Part shown: positions 46,210-55,093 of the stretch, one piece after another
Layout of the letters: every line of letters begins with the position of its first letter
Numbering within the stretch: the first letter of the stretch is position 1
Assembly: GCA_015999765.1 (NCBI GenBank)
Contig: JAECQR010000001.1
Span: 372,001 to 436,000, forward strand
Direction: 5' to 3'
DNA length: 64,000 nucleotides
DNA from: Flavobacteriia bacterium
Lineage (GTDB): Bacteria; Bacteroidota; Bacteroidia; Flavobacteriales; Weeksellaceae
Program-made: the position numbers and the translations under genes
Notes under the pieces: model-generated
Databases searched by the model: none
The model's input: the letters and a program-made list of their open reading frames with translations, nothing else
What the model was told of the DNA's origin: nothing

Positions 46210-47235
46210 TCAACCATTTCTCAAAAACCATTCCACAAACTTTTTTGTGCCATTTTGGAAATGAGTGGTGGGATGATAGCCTATTAAAGCCCTTGCTTTG
46301 GTAATATCTGCATTGGTTTTGTCTACATCGCCGGGTTGCGGTGGCAGAATTTTTTTTATTGATTTTTTTTCTAAATGTTCCTCCAGAGTTGCGAGCATTT
46401 CATTCAGGGTAATAACTTCATTTTCACCGAGATTGATGATTTCATAAACCTTTTTATTTCGATGCAAATATTGAATTGATTTCATAATTCCATCGATAAT
46501 ATCATCGATATAAGTGTAATCTCTGGAGGTAGATCCATCACCATAAAACGGAATTTCCGTATTGTCATCAATAAGTTTTGTAAACTTATGAATAGCCAGA
46601 TCCGGTCGCTGTCTTGGCCCATAAACAGTGAAAAACCTTAGCTGTATCATATCGATTCCGTAAAGATTATGATACACATGACCCAGAATTTCAGTGCATT
46701 TTTTGGTTGCTGCGTATGGTGAAATGGGTTTATCTACATTGTCGGTTTCAGAAAAAGGAATTTTAATATTGTTTCCGTAAATGCTTGAGCTGGAAGCATT
46801 AATGAATTTTTTAATTTTATATTCCCGGCAAAGTTCCCACAGATTCATTGTGCCTTTCACGTTTACTTCTTCATATTCCAAAGGTTTTTCTATGGAAGGT
46901 CGTACGCCCGCCAAGGCTGCCAAGTGAATTACAGCATCAATTTTATGTTTGGCGAATATTTTTTCAAGGCCGTCTTTGTCGCGAATGTCCTGATAGTAAA
47001 TGCGATAGTGTTTCTTTGAAGTTTCGAAAACGAGTTTTTCAATGTCATGCTCCTTATTATGAAACGAAAATTCGAAAGGTTTCCCTACGGACTCCAACGT
47101 ATTTCTGATTTTTATCCTGTAATCATAAAAATCATCAAAATTGTCAATATTAATGACAGAATGTCTGTTTTTCAGTAAATGTTCTACCAGATGCGAACCG
47201 ATAAAGCCGCTTCCACCGGTAACTAAATATTTCAT
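46210..47235 (-). CDS. NAD-dependent nucleotide-sugar epimerase (UDP-glucuronate 4-epimerase-like)
   Basis: A 341-residue extended SDR enzyme. The NAD loop is YLVTGGSGFIGSHLVEHLL, the catalytic Ser is in INASSSSIYGNN, and the Tyr/Lys pair is in SPYAATKKCTEIL. The FFTVYGPRQRPDLAI and FYGDGSTSRDYTYIDDI segments are typical of UDP-glucuronate and UDP-GlcNAc 4-epimerases in capsule and LPS loci. It would supply an epimerised UDP-sugar for surface glycans. No glycan genes adjoin it here, so the precise substrate is inferred from sequence type only. Confidence 0.87.
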   Translation of the reverse strand: MKYLVTGGSGFIGSHLVEHLLKNRHSVINIDNFDDFYDYRIKIRNTLESVGKPFEFSFHNKEHDIEKLVFETSKKHYRIYYQDIRDKDGLEKIFAKHKIDAVIHLAALAGVRPSIEKPLEYEEVNVKGTMNLWELCREYKIKKFINASSSSIYGNNIKIPFSETDNVDKPISPYAATKKCTEILGHVYHNLYGIDMIQLRFFTVYGPRQRPDLAIHKFTKLIDDNTEIPFYGDGSTSRDYTYIDDIIDGIMKSIQYLHRNKKVYEIINLGENEVITLNEMLATLEEHLEKKSIKKILPPQPGDVDKTNADITKARALIGYHPTTHFQNGTKKFVEWFLRNG

Positions 47236-47253
47236 CTTTGTTTTTTAGTTCTA

Positions 47254-47261
47254 CAAATTTA
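47254..47261 (-). promoter_or_regulatory. -7 promoter element before epimerase gene
   Basis: TAAATTTG on the minus strand is an exact TAnnTTTG match, 18 bases before the ATG at 47235. Confidence 0.4.
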
Positions 47262-47300
47262 ATTAAATTCAAATCATTATTTTTACTGAAATATTCAAAT

Positions 47301-48095
47301 ATGCAGTTCTCCGGACAAATCCTGAAAATGACAACGCAAAACGCGAAACCCATTCAATATTTCCTGAATCTTTCACATGACCTTATTAATATGAATCAGC
47401 TCATTGGTAAGAACCTGAAGTTGAAACATACCGGTTATGAGTGCGTAAACTGCGGCAGCGAGGAAAAGATTTATCGCATGGGATTCTGTAAGAAATGCTT
47501 TTTCGAAAGTCCGTATGCAAGTGATACGATCATCCGTCCGGAACTTTCGACTGCGCATTTAGGCATTGGTGAGCGTGATTTGGCAGTAGAAGAAGCGATT
47601 CAGCTGCAGCCACATATAGTTTATCTTGCCTATACTGGAGATGTAAAAGTTGGAGTTACTCGACATTCCCAGATTCCGACAAGATGGATTGACCAAGGCG
47701 CTACTTTCGCGCTTCCGATTGCTAAAACCGACAACCGTTATGAAGCGGGAATGATTGAAGTCGCACTCAAGGAACATCTGGCAGACAAAACCAACTGGCG
47801 TAAAATGCTGGAAGACGATTTCGAAGACGATTTGGATCTTGCCGACTTCCGCGAGAAGATCAAAGATTATTTCCCGGATAATTTCAAGAACTTCTACTTA
47901 ATGGAACATGAAATGCTCCGCTTGGATTATCCTTATGAGGCTCCTGAAAAAATAAACTCATTCACGCTCGACAAAAGACCTGAATTCGAAGGGGTTTTAA
48001 AAGGGATCAAAGGACAGTATCTTTCTTTTGAGGGCGGCAATTTTATAAATGTTAGAGGGCACGAAGGGTATGTGATTGAACTTACCATAAGTTAA
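47301..48095 (+). CDS. DUF2797 domain protein with zinc-ribbon cysteines
   Basis: A 264-residue protein of the DUF2797 family. I chose ATG 47301 (MQFSGQILKMT); the longer frame to 47238 runs into the epimerase promoter region. An early treble of cysteines, YECVNCGSEEKIYRMGFCKKC, should bind zinc, and the middle has VYLAYTGDVKVGVTRHSQIP and TRWIDQGATFALP, which resemble a GIY-YIG-like strand pattern, though a nuclease role is not established. Its stop overlaps the start of the WG-repeat gene by one base, implying co-translation. Confidence 0.82.
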   Translation: MQFSGQILKMTTQNAKPIQYFLNLSHDLINMNQLIGKNLKLKHTGYECVNCGSEEKIYRMGFCKKCFFESPYASDTIIRPELSTAHLGIGERDLAVEEAIQLQPHIVYLAYTGDVKVGVTRHSQIPTRWIDQGATFALPIAKTDNRYEAGMIEVALKEHLADKTNWRKMLEDDFEDDLDLADFREKIKDYFPDNFKNFYLMEHEMLRLDYPYEAPEKINSFTLDKRPEFEGVLKGIKGQYLSFEGGNFINVRGHEGYVIELTIS

Positions 48096-49906
48096 TGAAG
48101 AAGTTTTTAATTTTAGTAGTTATTATTTTATTTTCATGCAAAAATGAAAGTCAATCGATTGATTTATCAAGAATCAATATAAGTTATCAGGAGAGGGATG
48201 CCGCAACAGGCTGGAAGAGAGTTTTGCTTATTACACCTAATAAATGGGGATTTATCAATGATAATAATGAAATCATGATTCCTTTTGAGTATGATTTTGT
48301 AAATCCTTTCGAAAACGGATTAGCCTACGCCAAGAATCATGGCAAAGAATTTTTCATCACGACTAAAAACCTAAAGTTAACAGGCGACTATGAAGAAGCT
48401 GGAATATTCACTTTTGGTTTAGCACCGGTTTCTAAAAACAAAAAATGGGGTTTCATTGATGAGACAGGAAAATTGGTGATCCCAATGCTTTATGATAGCG
48501 TGGAATATTTTACCCAGAATGGGCTCAGTGCTGTCAAGCGAAATGGGAAATCTGGATTTATTGACAAGCAGGGACATGAAATCATTCCAGTTATTTACGA
48601 AATGGTAAAAGGCGAACAATTAGATGATATCGTTATCGTTCGCAAAAATTATAAATGGGCTTTCTTTGATAATTTTGGCAAACAACTGACAGATTTTTTA
48701 TATAATGATGTTCAGAGAGCGTGGAAAGGAGATGACACTACTTTTTTCGGCAACGGACCTGCTTCGGTAAAGGTCAATGGAAAACATGTTTTTTTGCATA
48801 AAAACATGCAACCAGCATTTGCTGACTTAAAATTTGATTCGGCAACTTCTTTCGATTCAAACAGAAATGCAATTGTAATGAAGGACGAAAAGTTTGGGAT
48901 TTTGAAAAATGATGGCAAATTTGTTATTCCGATACAATATACCGCTATTGAAAATTATAATAGCAATGGAAATCCTAACCCAAATTTTTACCTTTTAACA
49001 AAAGGCAATCGATATGCATTGTTGAATTCGGAATTACGAAAAGTCGCGGAATCCGCTGAGGATTCTTTCAATATTACATTTTCCAATCAGAAGAAATACA
49101 TTTCATTTAAAAATTTCAACAACAAATTCGGTGTTGTTAATCAGCAGGGTAAAATACAAGTTCCTTTTCTTTATGATGAAAATCTGTACTTCGATGGAAA
49201 TATTTTTTCGATTGCTAAGAGAAATAATAAACAAGGAATTATCGATATCAATAATAAAGAACTAATACCTTTAAAATACAGATCTGTTTCGCAAATTGAT
49301 GATAAGGATTTGATGCTGTTTGTATTGTCAGACAGTAAAGAAGAAAAAATTGTTAACCTCTCAAACAAGGTTATTTTGTCCGGATATAATCAAATTCAAT
49401 CAGTTTTCAATCAACCACTAAAATTTATTGTAAAAAAGAGTAATAAATTTGGAATCGTTGATCTCGATAATAAAATTATTCTTCCGATTGAGTATGATGC
49501 AATTTCTAACTGGACTGAATACGGACCAAAAACTTCTAAATTCATTGTTAAAAACGGAAAAACAGGATTAATTGATGAGAATACTTTTAAAATAACGGTG
49601 CCTCCAGTTTATGATGAGTTCAAATATATAAATGGTTTAATTTTCGCGAAGAAAGATGATAAAGCTGGAATAATCGATGAGCAAGGAAAGGTTATTTGTC
49701 CATTTATTTTTGATCAAATCATTCCGAATTTATTAGATGTCCATGATTTTAAAGCAGACAAAATAAGAATTTATGCAAAGAAGGGTAAGAATTATTTTCA
49801 GATTAATTATACGGGCAAAATTTTAAAATCTAATATTTCATTACCCGAAGTATTAAAACAAACCAATATTCCTGAACCGCCGCCACCTCCCAGACCCAAT
49901 AAATAA
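48095..49906 (+). CDS. WG-repeat lipoprotein
   Basis: A 603-residue lipoprotein (LVVIILFSCKNESQS lipobox) built from about ten WG repeats, for example KWGFINDNNEIMIPFEYD, KWGFIDETGKLVIPMLYD, KFGIVDLDNKIILPIEYD and KAGIIDEQGKVICPFIFD. WG repeats form beta-rich propeller or solenoid structures used for binding; no catalytic motif is seen. It ends in a proline-rich tail (PEPPPPPRPNK). Codon use is more AT-rich than in its neighbours. It overlaps the DUF2797 gene by one base and precedes the AsmA-like gene by 30 bases. Confidence 0.88.
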   Translation: MKKFLILVVIILFSCKNESQSIDLSRINISYQERDAATGWKRVLLITPNKWGFINDNNEIMIPFEYDFVNPFENGLAYAKNHGKEFFITTKNLKLTGDYEEAGIFTFGLAPVSKNKKWGFIDETGKLVIPMLYDSVEYFTQNGLSAVKRNGKSGFIDKQGHEIIPVIYEMVKGEQLDDIVIVRKNYKWAFFDNFGKQLTDFLYNDVQRAWKGDDTTFFGNGPASVKVNGKHVFLHKNMQPAFADLKFDSATSFDSNRNAIVMKDEKFGILKNDGKFVIPIQYTAIENYNSNGNPNPNFYLLTKGNRYALLNSELRKVAESAEDSFNITFSNQKKYISFKNFNNKFGVVNQQGKIQVPFLYDENLYFDGNIFSIAKRNNKQGIIDINNKELIPLKYRSVSQIDDKDLMLFVLSDSKEEKIVNLSNKVILSGYNQIQSVFNQPLKFIVKKSNKFGIVDLDNKIILPIEYDAISNWTEYGPKTSKFIVKNGKTGLIDENTFKITVPPVYDEFKYINGLIFAKKDDKAGIIDEQGKVICPFIFDQIIPNLLDVHDFKADKIRIYAKKGKNYFQINYTGKILKSNISLPEVLKQTNIPEPPPPPRPNK

Positions 49907-49936
49907 AAACTGGCACAGAATTTAATCTTCAAAAAA

Positions 49937-52585
49937 ATGAAGAAAAACTACTTTAGAATTTTACTCAAAGTTTTAGCAATTCTGTTTCTGCTTATTTTAG
50001 TGGTGAACTTCGGTATGAATTTCTGGCTGAAAAGCAAACTGCCAGGCTACATTAAAAATAATTCCGATTACAAAATTTCTTACGAGTCGCTTGACGTGGA
50101 TTTAGGTACCGGAAATATTTTTGCTACGGGAATTACGGTCAACAATAAAAATCCTGAAAATCAAAATGTAATAAGAATACAGGGAACGGTCGATACGTTA
50201 TCGGTTTCCAGGCTGGGGATTTATGACGCGCTGTTCCGAAAACGCATCAACAGTTCTAATCTGCTGCTTCGAAATCCTAATCTCAACATCATTCTTGCCA
50301 AACCAATCAACGATAAAACAGGGAAAAAACGGAATCCTGTAGTTTTTGAAAATCTTAAAATCAGTGGCGGCACCCTACAGGTGTTCAAACATACCAAACG
50401 GAAATTTTTATCGGTTCATGATCTCAACCTCAATGTGGAAAATCTGCAGATGACCGAAGAATCTGTGGAGCGTAAACTGCCTGTGGTTTTTGACCAGTAC
50501 GATATCAATGGGAAGAACTTCTTTTTCCGTCCTGATCCTGTGTATGCAGTTACTGCTAAACATATCACTACGAAAGAGCGGAAAATGAGTCTTGTAGATT
50601 TTACGGTAACTCCGCTGCTTTCACAAAGAGATTTCATAAGGTTTTATCCGGCAAAAAAGAATCTTTACGATTTCAAAACTTCTGAAATGCAGTTTACCGA
50701 TATCGTTCTGGAAGGCAATAAGGTAATGCTCGCCAATGCGGTTTTTAATAATCCTGAATTAAAGATATTCACCACGAACGCAAAAGCCGTTGCCCAGAAA
50801 GATTTCACCTATGATGTTAACATGAAGCAGGTTTTAATGAAGAATGCAAAAATAACTGTTCTGAAACCCAATGGCACTCCGCGTTTAAATGCTGAAAATA
50901 TCAGTCTTGATATTAATAAATTCCTTATGAATGGTGATACTTCTAAAGATCCGCTTCCGTTTCAGTATGCAGATTTTAAAATTTCAGGAAGAAACATCGG
51001 TTTCTCGTCAGAAATAGAGAGTATGCAGATTGCGACTGTTTCGCTAAGTCCGAAATCGGTTGATCTCGGAAATATCTCGATTAAGCCCACCCAGTCAAAA
51101 TCAGATAAAACAATTTTAAATTTAAATGCGCGGAGAATTAATCTTAAGATCAGTGAATTCATATTTGTAGAAAATAAGCTTAAACTTAATATAGAAAATG
51201 TTCTGGTAAATGCTGTCAACGGAAAGATATCGGCTGCAGGCAATCCTACAAAGAAGCAGGCAGATTGGAAGGGAATTCATTTTCCTTTGATTATTAAAAA
51301 TATTGCGATTCAAAACTCTAATTTGGTTTACGATAAAGGTGGGCGTCCGTTGGTTTTTAATGATCTGAATGCAAAAATTCAAAACCTGGAAATGAATGCA
51401 AAGACAGCAAAAGAGGCATTTCCTTTCAAAACTGGTTTTTACAGTGCCACAACAAGAAACTTCAGTTACAGAACGCAGTTCTACAATTTATCAGCTTCGT
51501 TATTGAAATTCAGTAAAGACGGAGCGCAGATTTCTGATTTTGTGATGAAGCCGACGGTTTCCCGGGCTCAATATATCCGTATGATTCCTACGGAAAAGGA
51601 TTTATACGATCTCAAAGTTACCAAGATTTCGATGAAAGGAAACTGGGATTTATGGTCGGCTCAAAAATTCATCAATGCCTCCCAGCTTACCTTAACAGGG
51701 ATGAACGCGAATATCTTCCGAAGTAAAATTCCCAAAGATGATTTAACTGAAAAACCGCTTTATTCCAAATTGCTGAGAAGCATAAAGTTTCCTTTATATA
51801 TACAGAATACAGATATCAAAAATTCGGTACTGGAGTATGAGGAAGACACAAAAAAGTCTGATGGACCGGGCAAACTTACTTTCAATAATTTCAACATGAA
51901 CGTAAAAAATCTGAATTCAGGAAAGATGAAAGACAAACCGACTCAGATCCCGATAAACATAAGCTGTCTTTTTATGAACGCTTCGCCGATGAATGTGAAG
52001 TGGAATTTTGATACAGCAAATGTGAGCGACGTTTTTAGCATCGCAGGAAATATTGCCGATCTGCCGGCCTCGCGGGTGAATCCTTTTATTGAACCTTATC
52101 TGAAAATCCGTGCAACAGGATTGATTTCCGATTTGATCTTCAACTTTAAAGGGAACAACAAAGGTCTGAACGGAATTTTAAATATGAAACATCAGGATCT
52201 ACGGGTTTCGGTATTGAAGGAAACGGGTGAGAAAGACAAAGTATTATCTGCAGTGGCCAATATTTTTGTGAAGACAGATTCGGGCAAATATCCCGATTCA
52301 GTTCCAGTTGACAACATTGTTAGGGATCCCTCTAAATCATTTTTTAATCTCTTCTGGAAAGGTATTGAAGAAGGTTTAAAGAAAACCCTTATCGGGAAAA
52401 ATGTTGAAAATACGGAAAAGAAGGTAAAAACTACCGTAGAAAATACCAAGTCTTCACTCGAACAGAACAGAACGGAAATGAAGGAAACTAAAGAGGAAGT
52501 GAAAGAAAAAGTGCAGCAAACCAAAGAAAACATCAAAGCTAAAGGAGTTTTCCGGAAGATTTTCAGAAAAAAATCCGAAAACTGA
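49937..52585 (+). CDS. Large AsmA-like envelope protein
   Basis: An 882-residue protein with one N-terminal transmembrane helix (VLAILFLLILVVNFGMNFWL), then a long run of beta-strands with the start SKLPGYIKNNSDYKISYESL typical of AsmA-like/DUF748 proteins that span the periplasm and are related to lipid-transfer bridge proteins. Segments recur at long intervals (for example RDFIRFYPAKKNLYDFKTSE and RAQYIRMIPTEKDLYDLKVT), which suggests an internal duplication. The C-terminal 60 residues form a charged coiled coil with Lys/Glu/Thr repeats. A role in outer-membrane lipid or envelope homeostasis is inference from the family. Confidence 0.78.
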   Translation: MKKNYFRILLKVLAILFLLILVVNFGMNFWLKSKLPGYIKNNSDYKISYESLDVDLGTGNIFATGITVNNKNPENQNVIRIQGTVDTLSVSRLGIYDALFRKRINSSNLLLRNPNLNIILAKPINDKTGKKRNPVVFENLKISGGTLQVFKHTKRKFLSVHDLNLNVENLQMTEESVERKLPVVFDQYDINGKNFFFRPDPVYAVTAKHITTKERKMSLVDFTVTPLLSQRDFIRFYPAKKNLYDFKTSEMQFTDIVLEGNKVMLANAVFNNPELKIFTTNAKAVAQKDFTYDVNMKQVLMKNAKITVLKPNGTPRLNAENISLDINKFLMNGDTSKDPLPFQYADFKISGRNIGFSSEIESMQIATVSLSPKSVDLGNISIKPTQSKSDKTILNLNARRINLKISEFIFVENKLKLNIENVLVNAVNGKISAAGNPTKKQADWKGIHFPLIIKNIAIQNSNLVYDKGGRPLVFNDLNAKIQNLEMNAKTAKEAFPFKTGFYSATTRNFSYRTQFYNLSASLLKFSKDGAQISDFVMKPTVSRAQYIRMIPTEKDLYDLKVTKISMKGNWDLWSAQKFINASQLTLTGMNANIFRSKIPKDDLTEKPLYSKLLRSIKFPLYIQNTDIKNSVLEYEEDTKKSDGPGKLTFNNFNMNVKNLNSGKMKDKPTQIPINISCLFMNASPMNVKWNFDTANVSDVFSIAGNIADLPASRVNPFIEPYLKIRATGLISDLIFNFKGNNKGLNGILNMKHQDLRVSVLKETGEKDKVLSAVANIFVKTDSGKYPDSVPVDNIVRDPSKSFFNLFWKGIEEGLKKTLIGKNVENTEKKVKTTVENTKSSLEQNRTEMKETKEEVKEKVQQTKENIKAKGVFRKIFRKKSEN

Positions 52586-52599
52586 TTTCGGATTGAATT

Positions 52600-52941
52600 T
52601 TAATCGAGGTCAAAATCTTCACGTTCCTCCACCGGAATTTCACGTAAAAAATTATCAAATTCTTCACCTGAATAATTACTGTCAGCTCCGTAAGAGTCGA
52701 TGATCAGGGATTGAATTCCATCTCTGTCCTGCGTTACATAAAGCACGGCATTGTCATCCGGGCTGCTGTCGCCTTCAAAACGGTAAGATTTTACGATGCA
52801 TAAATCGCTGGGTTTGTAGATAGTATCTGTCCCTTCCAGAACAAATTGTTTTTGCTCATTCATGCAGATTTCTTTGGTGATTCCTCGTCCGCGCAGGATG
52901 TTAAGCACCTGGGAAAGTGTTTTTAAATTGTGATTTGCCAT
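52600..52941 (-). CDS. Small conserved acidic protein, unknown function
   Basis: A 113-residue soluble protein, acidic in its second half (ending PVEEREDFDLD), with no signal peptide or catalytic motif. Similar small Flavobacteriia proteins are sometimes labelled phosphoribosylpyrophosphate synthetase in databases (from memory), but none of the PRPP synthetase motifs is present and the protein is one third of its length, so that name should not be used. It is the last chromosomal gene before the integrated element. Confidence 0.6.
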   Translation of the reverse strand: MANHNLKTLSQVLNILRGRGITKEICMNEQKQFVLEGTDTIYKPSDLCIVKSYRFEGDSSPDDNAVLYVTQDRDGIQSLIIDSYGADSNYSGEEFDNFLREIPVEEREDFDLD

Positions 52942-53009
52942 AACAGATTGTATTTTTTTGTAAAAATAAAGTTACAAAATGTTTGCCGAAGCGTTTGGCA
53001 CAAAACAAA

Positions 53010-53043
53010 AAACGCTGCAAATCAATTAAGATTAACAGCGTTT
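53010..53043 (-). terminator. Orphan minus-strand terminator at the element junction
   Basis: An 8-bp stem (AAACGCTG with CAGCGTTT) and 18-base loop, followed on the minus strand by a T-rich tail (TTTGTTTTG). There is no minus-strand gene ending before it, so it may be the 3' end of a gene or RNA separated from it by the element's insertion. Confidence 0.4.
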
Positions 53044-53047
53044 AAAG

Positions 53048-53064
53048 TACCTCGGACGGAGGTA
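53048..53064. other. Candidate recombination core (att) next to the integrase
   Basis: TACCTC and GAGGTA are perfect inverted repeats around a 5-base spacer GGACG. Inverted repeats around a short spacer are the usual layout of tyrosine-recombinase core sites, and it stands 167 bases before the integrase start. The matching copy at the other end lies outside the window, so this is only a candidate. Confidence 0.3.
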
Positions 53065-53120
53065 TTATAAAACTTACCTATTATTTTATCCTTTTTAATC
53101 CGTTTATATTCAATAAATTT

Positions 53121-53206
53121 GACTTGCAAAGGTTTTTGGACTTACAACATATCTTGATTTTATCTAAATTAAATTTAAAAAAAGTCCCCCTTTTGTTCCC
53201 CCTTTT
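53121..53206 (+). repeat. Short direct repeats upstream of the integrase
   Basis: Two pairs of direct repeats: GACTTnCAA at 53121-53129 and 53139-53147 (18 bases apart), and TCCCCCTTTT at 53185-53194 and 53197-53206 (12 bases apart). Their position between the candidate core and the integrase gene suits arm-type integrase binding sites or a regulatory region; the role is unproven. Confidence 0.35.
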
Positions 53207-53230
53207 ATTCATTTTAAGTATTTTAATATC

Positions 53231-54460
53231 ATGATAAAGTATAATTTTCAGTTAAGAAAGGACAAAGTAACTCAAGATGGTTTAATGCCTATCAGGTTAT
53301 TATTTAGAATAGATAGTGCTATTATAAAAAGAAACACCGGATTGAATTGTAAACTTGAGGACTGGCAAAATAACCGAGTTAAAGCAAATTCTAAAAAGGA
53401 TGAATATTACGGCTATGATGAAATCAATGAAAAGTTACAGAAAATAGAATCTAAGATTCAGGATATTTCTTTGTTTTTTAGAGCAAACAAAATTGACTTA
53501 ACTAAAGAGTCTTTCATTGATAAATTTGATTCAAAAGGTGAAATTGCTATAACACCTGAGCTAGATTTCTTCAAATGTTTTGATGATTATATTGACAAGG
53601 GAAAACCAATTAAAACTTACAATACCATAAAAGGCCAGGTTACTGTTAGAAATTTCATTGAGATTTTTGCTAAAGAAAAAGGATTTAAAATAACATTTGA
53701 TATTATTGATGAAGATTTTTTTGAATTATTACGCGACTATTCTTACAAAACAAAAGAAATTAAGCAAAACTATTTTTGCAAAATAATCAAAGTGCTTAAA
53801 TCTTTTCTGAATTGGGCAACTGATAAAGGCTACAATAGCACCCGAGATTTTGAGAAATTTAAAGCATCCGATCACGATATTGATATCATTTATTTGTCAT
53901 TCGAAGAATTGATGAAACTTTATAACAAAGATATGAAGAGCGATAAACAATCTCAAGTTCGGGATTTCTACTGCATGGGATGCTTTACAGGATTACGGTT
54001 TTCAGATCTTTCGAAATTACATCTTGCAAATATTTCTGATGATCATATTGTGATCTCTATCCAGAAAACTAAAACACAAAATCATGCTATTAAACTAAAT
54101 AAGTACGCAAAAGAAATTTTGAATAAATATAAAGGCACGATTAACGAACCATTGCCGGTAATTTCTTCGCAGAAATTTAATGAATACATCAAAGATTGTT
54201 GCGAAGTAGCAGAAATCAACCAGTCATTTACAATACATTGGTTTGTGGGAAATCAGAAAAAATCTCTTACCCAACCCAAACATAGATTTATCACAAGCCA
54301 TACTGCAAGAAAAACTTTTATAACTAATTCGCTGCTTCTGGGAATGGAGCCGAAAGCCATCAAGAAAATTGCAAATATTAAAAAAGATGCGGTTTTAGAT
54401 AAATATATGAAAGTGACCGAAGCATTTACGGATGAACAGATGGATAAAGCGTGGGGATAA
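53231..54460 (+). CDS. Tyrosine recombinase (integrase) of the integrated element
   Basis: A 409-residue tyrosine-type site-specific integrase. It has an N-terminal arm-binding domain (about 1-100), a SAM-like core-binding domain (about 110-215) and a C-terminal catalytic domain with Arg256 in GCFTGLRFSD, His357 and Arg360 in SHTARKTF, and the nucleophile Tyr392 in LDKYMKVTE. The usual GHSS segment before the tyrosine is degenerate (KIANIKKDAVLD) but the catalytic tetrad is intact. It marks the left end of the element, starts after candidate att and arm repeats, and is distinctly AT-rich compared with the chromosome. Confidence 0.94.
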   Translation: MIKYNFQLRKDKVTQDGLMPIRLLFRIDSAIIKRNTGLNCKLEDWQNNRVKANSKKDEYYGYDEINEKLQKIESKIQDISLFFRANKIDLTKESFIDKFDSKGEIAITPELDFFKCFDDYIDKGKPIKTYNTIKGQVTVRNFIEIFAKEKGFKITFDIIDEDFFELLRDYSYKTKEIKQNYFCKIIKVLKSFLNWATDKGYNSTRDFEKFKASDHDIDIIYLSFEELMKLYNKDMKSDKQSQVRDFYCMGCFTGLRFSDLSKLHLANISDDHIVISIQKTKTQNHAIKLNKYAKEILNKYKGTINEPLPVISSQKFNEYIKDCCEVAEINQSFTIHWFVGNQKKSLTQPKHRFITSHTARKTFITNSLLLGMEPKAIKKIANIKKDAVLDKYMKVTEAFTDEQMDKAWG

Positions 54461-54595
54461 TTTACTTAAATCTTAAATTTCTTTAAATAAAACCGAATTT
54501 TTCATTTTAAGATTTTAACGAACCGTATTAAACTTTATTAAAATCGCTCATTTTTAGTTAAATATAGTTAAAATTCGAACTTTATTGAAAACTCT

Positions 54596-54676
54596 AATTT
54601 GGGCTAAAAAACATTAATCTGGACTCAAAAAAAATAAATCTGGGCTAATCTGGGTTAATCTGGGCTAATCTGGACA
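54596..54676 (+). repeat. Helically phased 10-bp direct repeats (AATCTGGGCT)
   Basis: Six copies of AATCTGGGCT or a 1-3 base variant begin at 54596, 54616, 54637, 54647, 54657 and 54667. The spacings of 20, 21, 10, 10 and 10 bases keep all copies on the same face of the helix. They fill the gap between the integrase and the HTH gene and look like cooperative binding sites for an excisionase/RDF or a replication initiator. Confidence 0.75.
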
Positions 54677-54710
54677 TTGATTAACTATTTGATTATCAGA
54701 TATTAAAATA

Positions 54711-54755
54711 ATATTATTGCATTTGAATTTAAACTAATTTAAAAAGCAATAATAT
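54711..54755 (+). promoter_or_regulatory. Inverted repeat reaching the HTH gene start
   Basis: ATATTATTGC at 54711-54720 and GCAATAATAT at 54746-54755 are perfect 10-bp inverted repeats 25 bases apart; the second copy runs into the ATG at 54754. It could be an autoregulatory operator or an mRNA hairpin that masks the start codon. Confidence 0.5.
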
Positions 54756-55032
54756 GTCAGTACAACTTTATTCACATTCTAAAAGTGATCTCGAAAAAGC
54801 CGTAGAAATAATTCTTTCCAAAGCGAAGGAATTTAGACTACCCATTGAATCTTCTGAAGAAAAACCAGAAGATCTTATTTCGCAAAACGACGCAGCAAAA
54901 TTCCTTCACATCTCTATGCCTACAATTATTGATTGGCGAAAGCATAAAGATTTACCTCATTACAATTTTAATGGTCGGTTCTTTTATTCAAAGAAAGAAC
55001 TGCTTACATACGGAAAAGATAAACGCAACTGA
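54754..55032 (+). CDS. Small helix-turn-helix protein (excisionase/RDF-like)
   Basis: A 92-residue protein with a C-terminal winged-helix domain of the MerR-like excisionase type: LISQNDAAKFLHISMPTIIDW is the helix-turn-helix and KHKDLPHYNFNGRFFYSKKEL the wing and final helix. The N-terminal 40 residues are helical and may dimerise. In related Bacteroidota elements such genes beside the integrase encode recombination directionality factors or regulators of replication and mobilization. Phased repeats and an inverted repeat just upstream are its likely binding sites (inference). Confidence 0.85.
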   Translation: MSVQLYSHSKSDLEKAVEIILSKAKEFRLPIESSEEKPEDLISQNDAAKFLHISMPTIIDWRKHKDLPHYNFNGRFFYSKKELLTYGKDKRN

Positions 55033-55093
55033 TTCTTATTAGTTACACCAAAATTCTTTTTAACAAACTCCGTATACCAAAAATTTAATAAAA

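Noticed and set aside
53048-53064. T-arm of an interrupted tRNA
   Set aside because: The 6-bp stem with 5-base loop lacks the TTCxAxT T-loop and no acceptor, anticodon or D-arm could be found beside it.
54596-54676. CRISPR array
   Set aside because: The units are only 10 bases and directly abut, with no spacers and no cas genes; phased protein-binding sites fit better.
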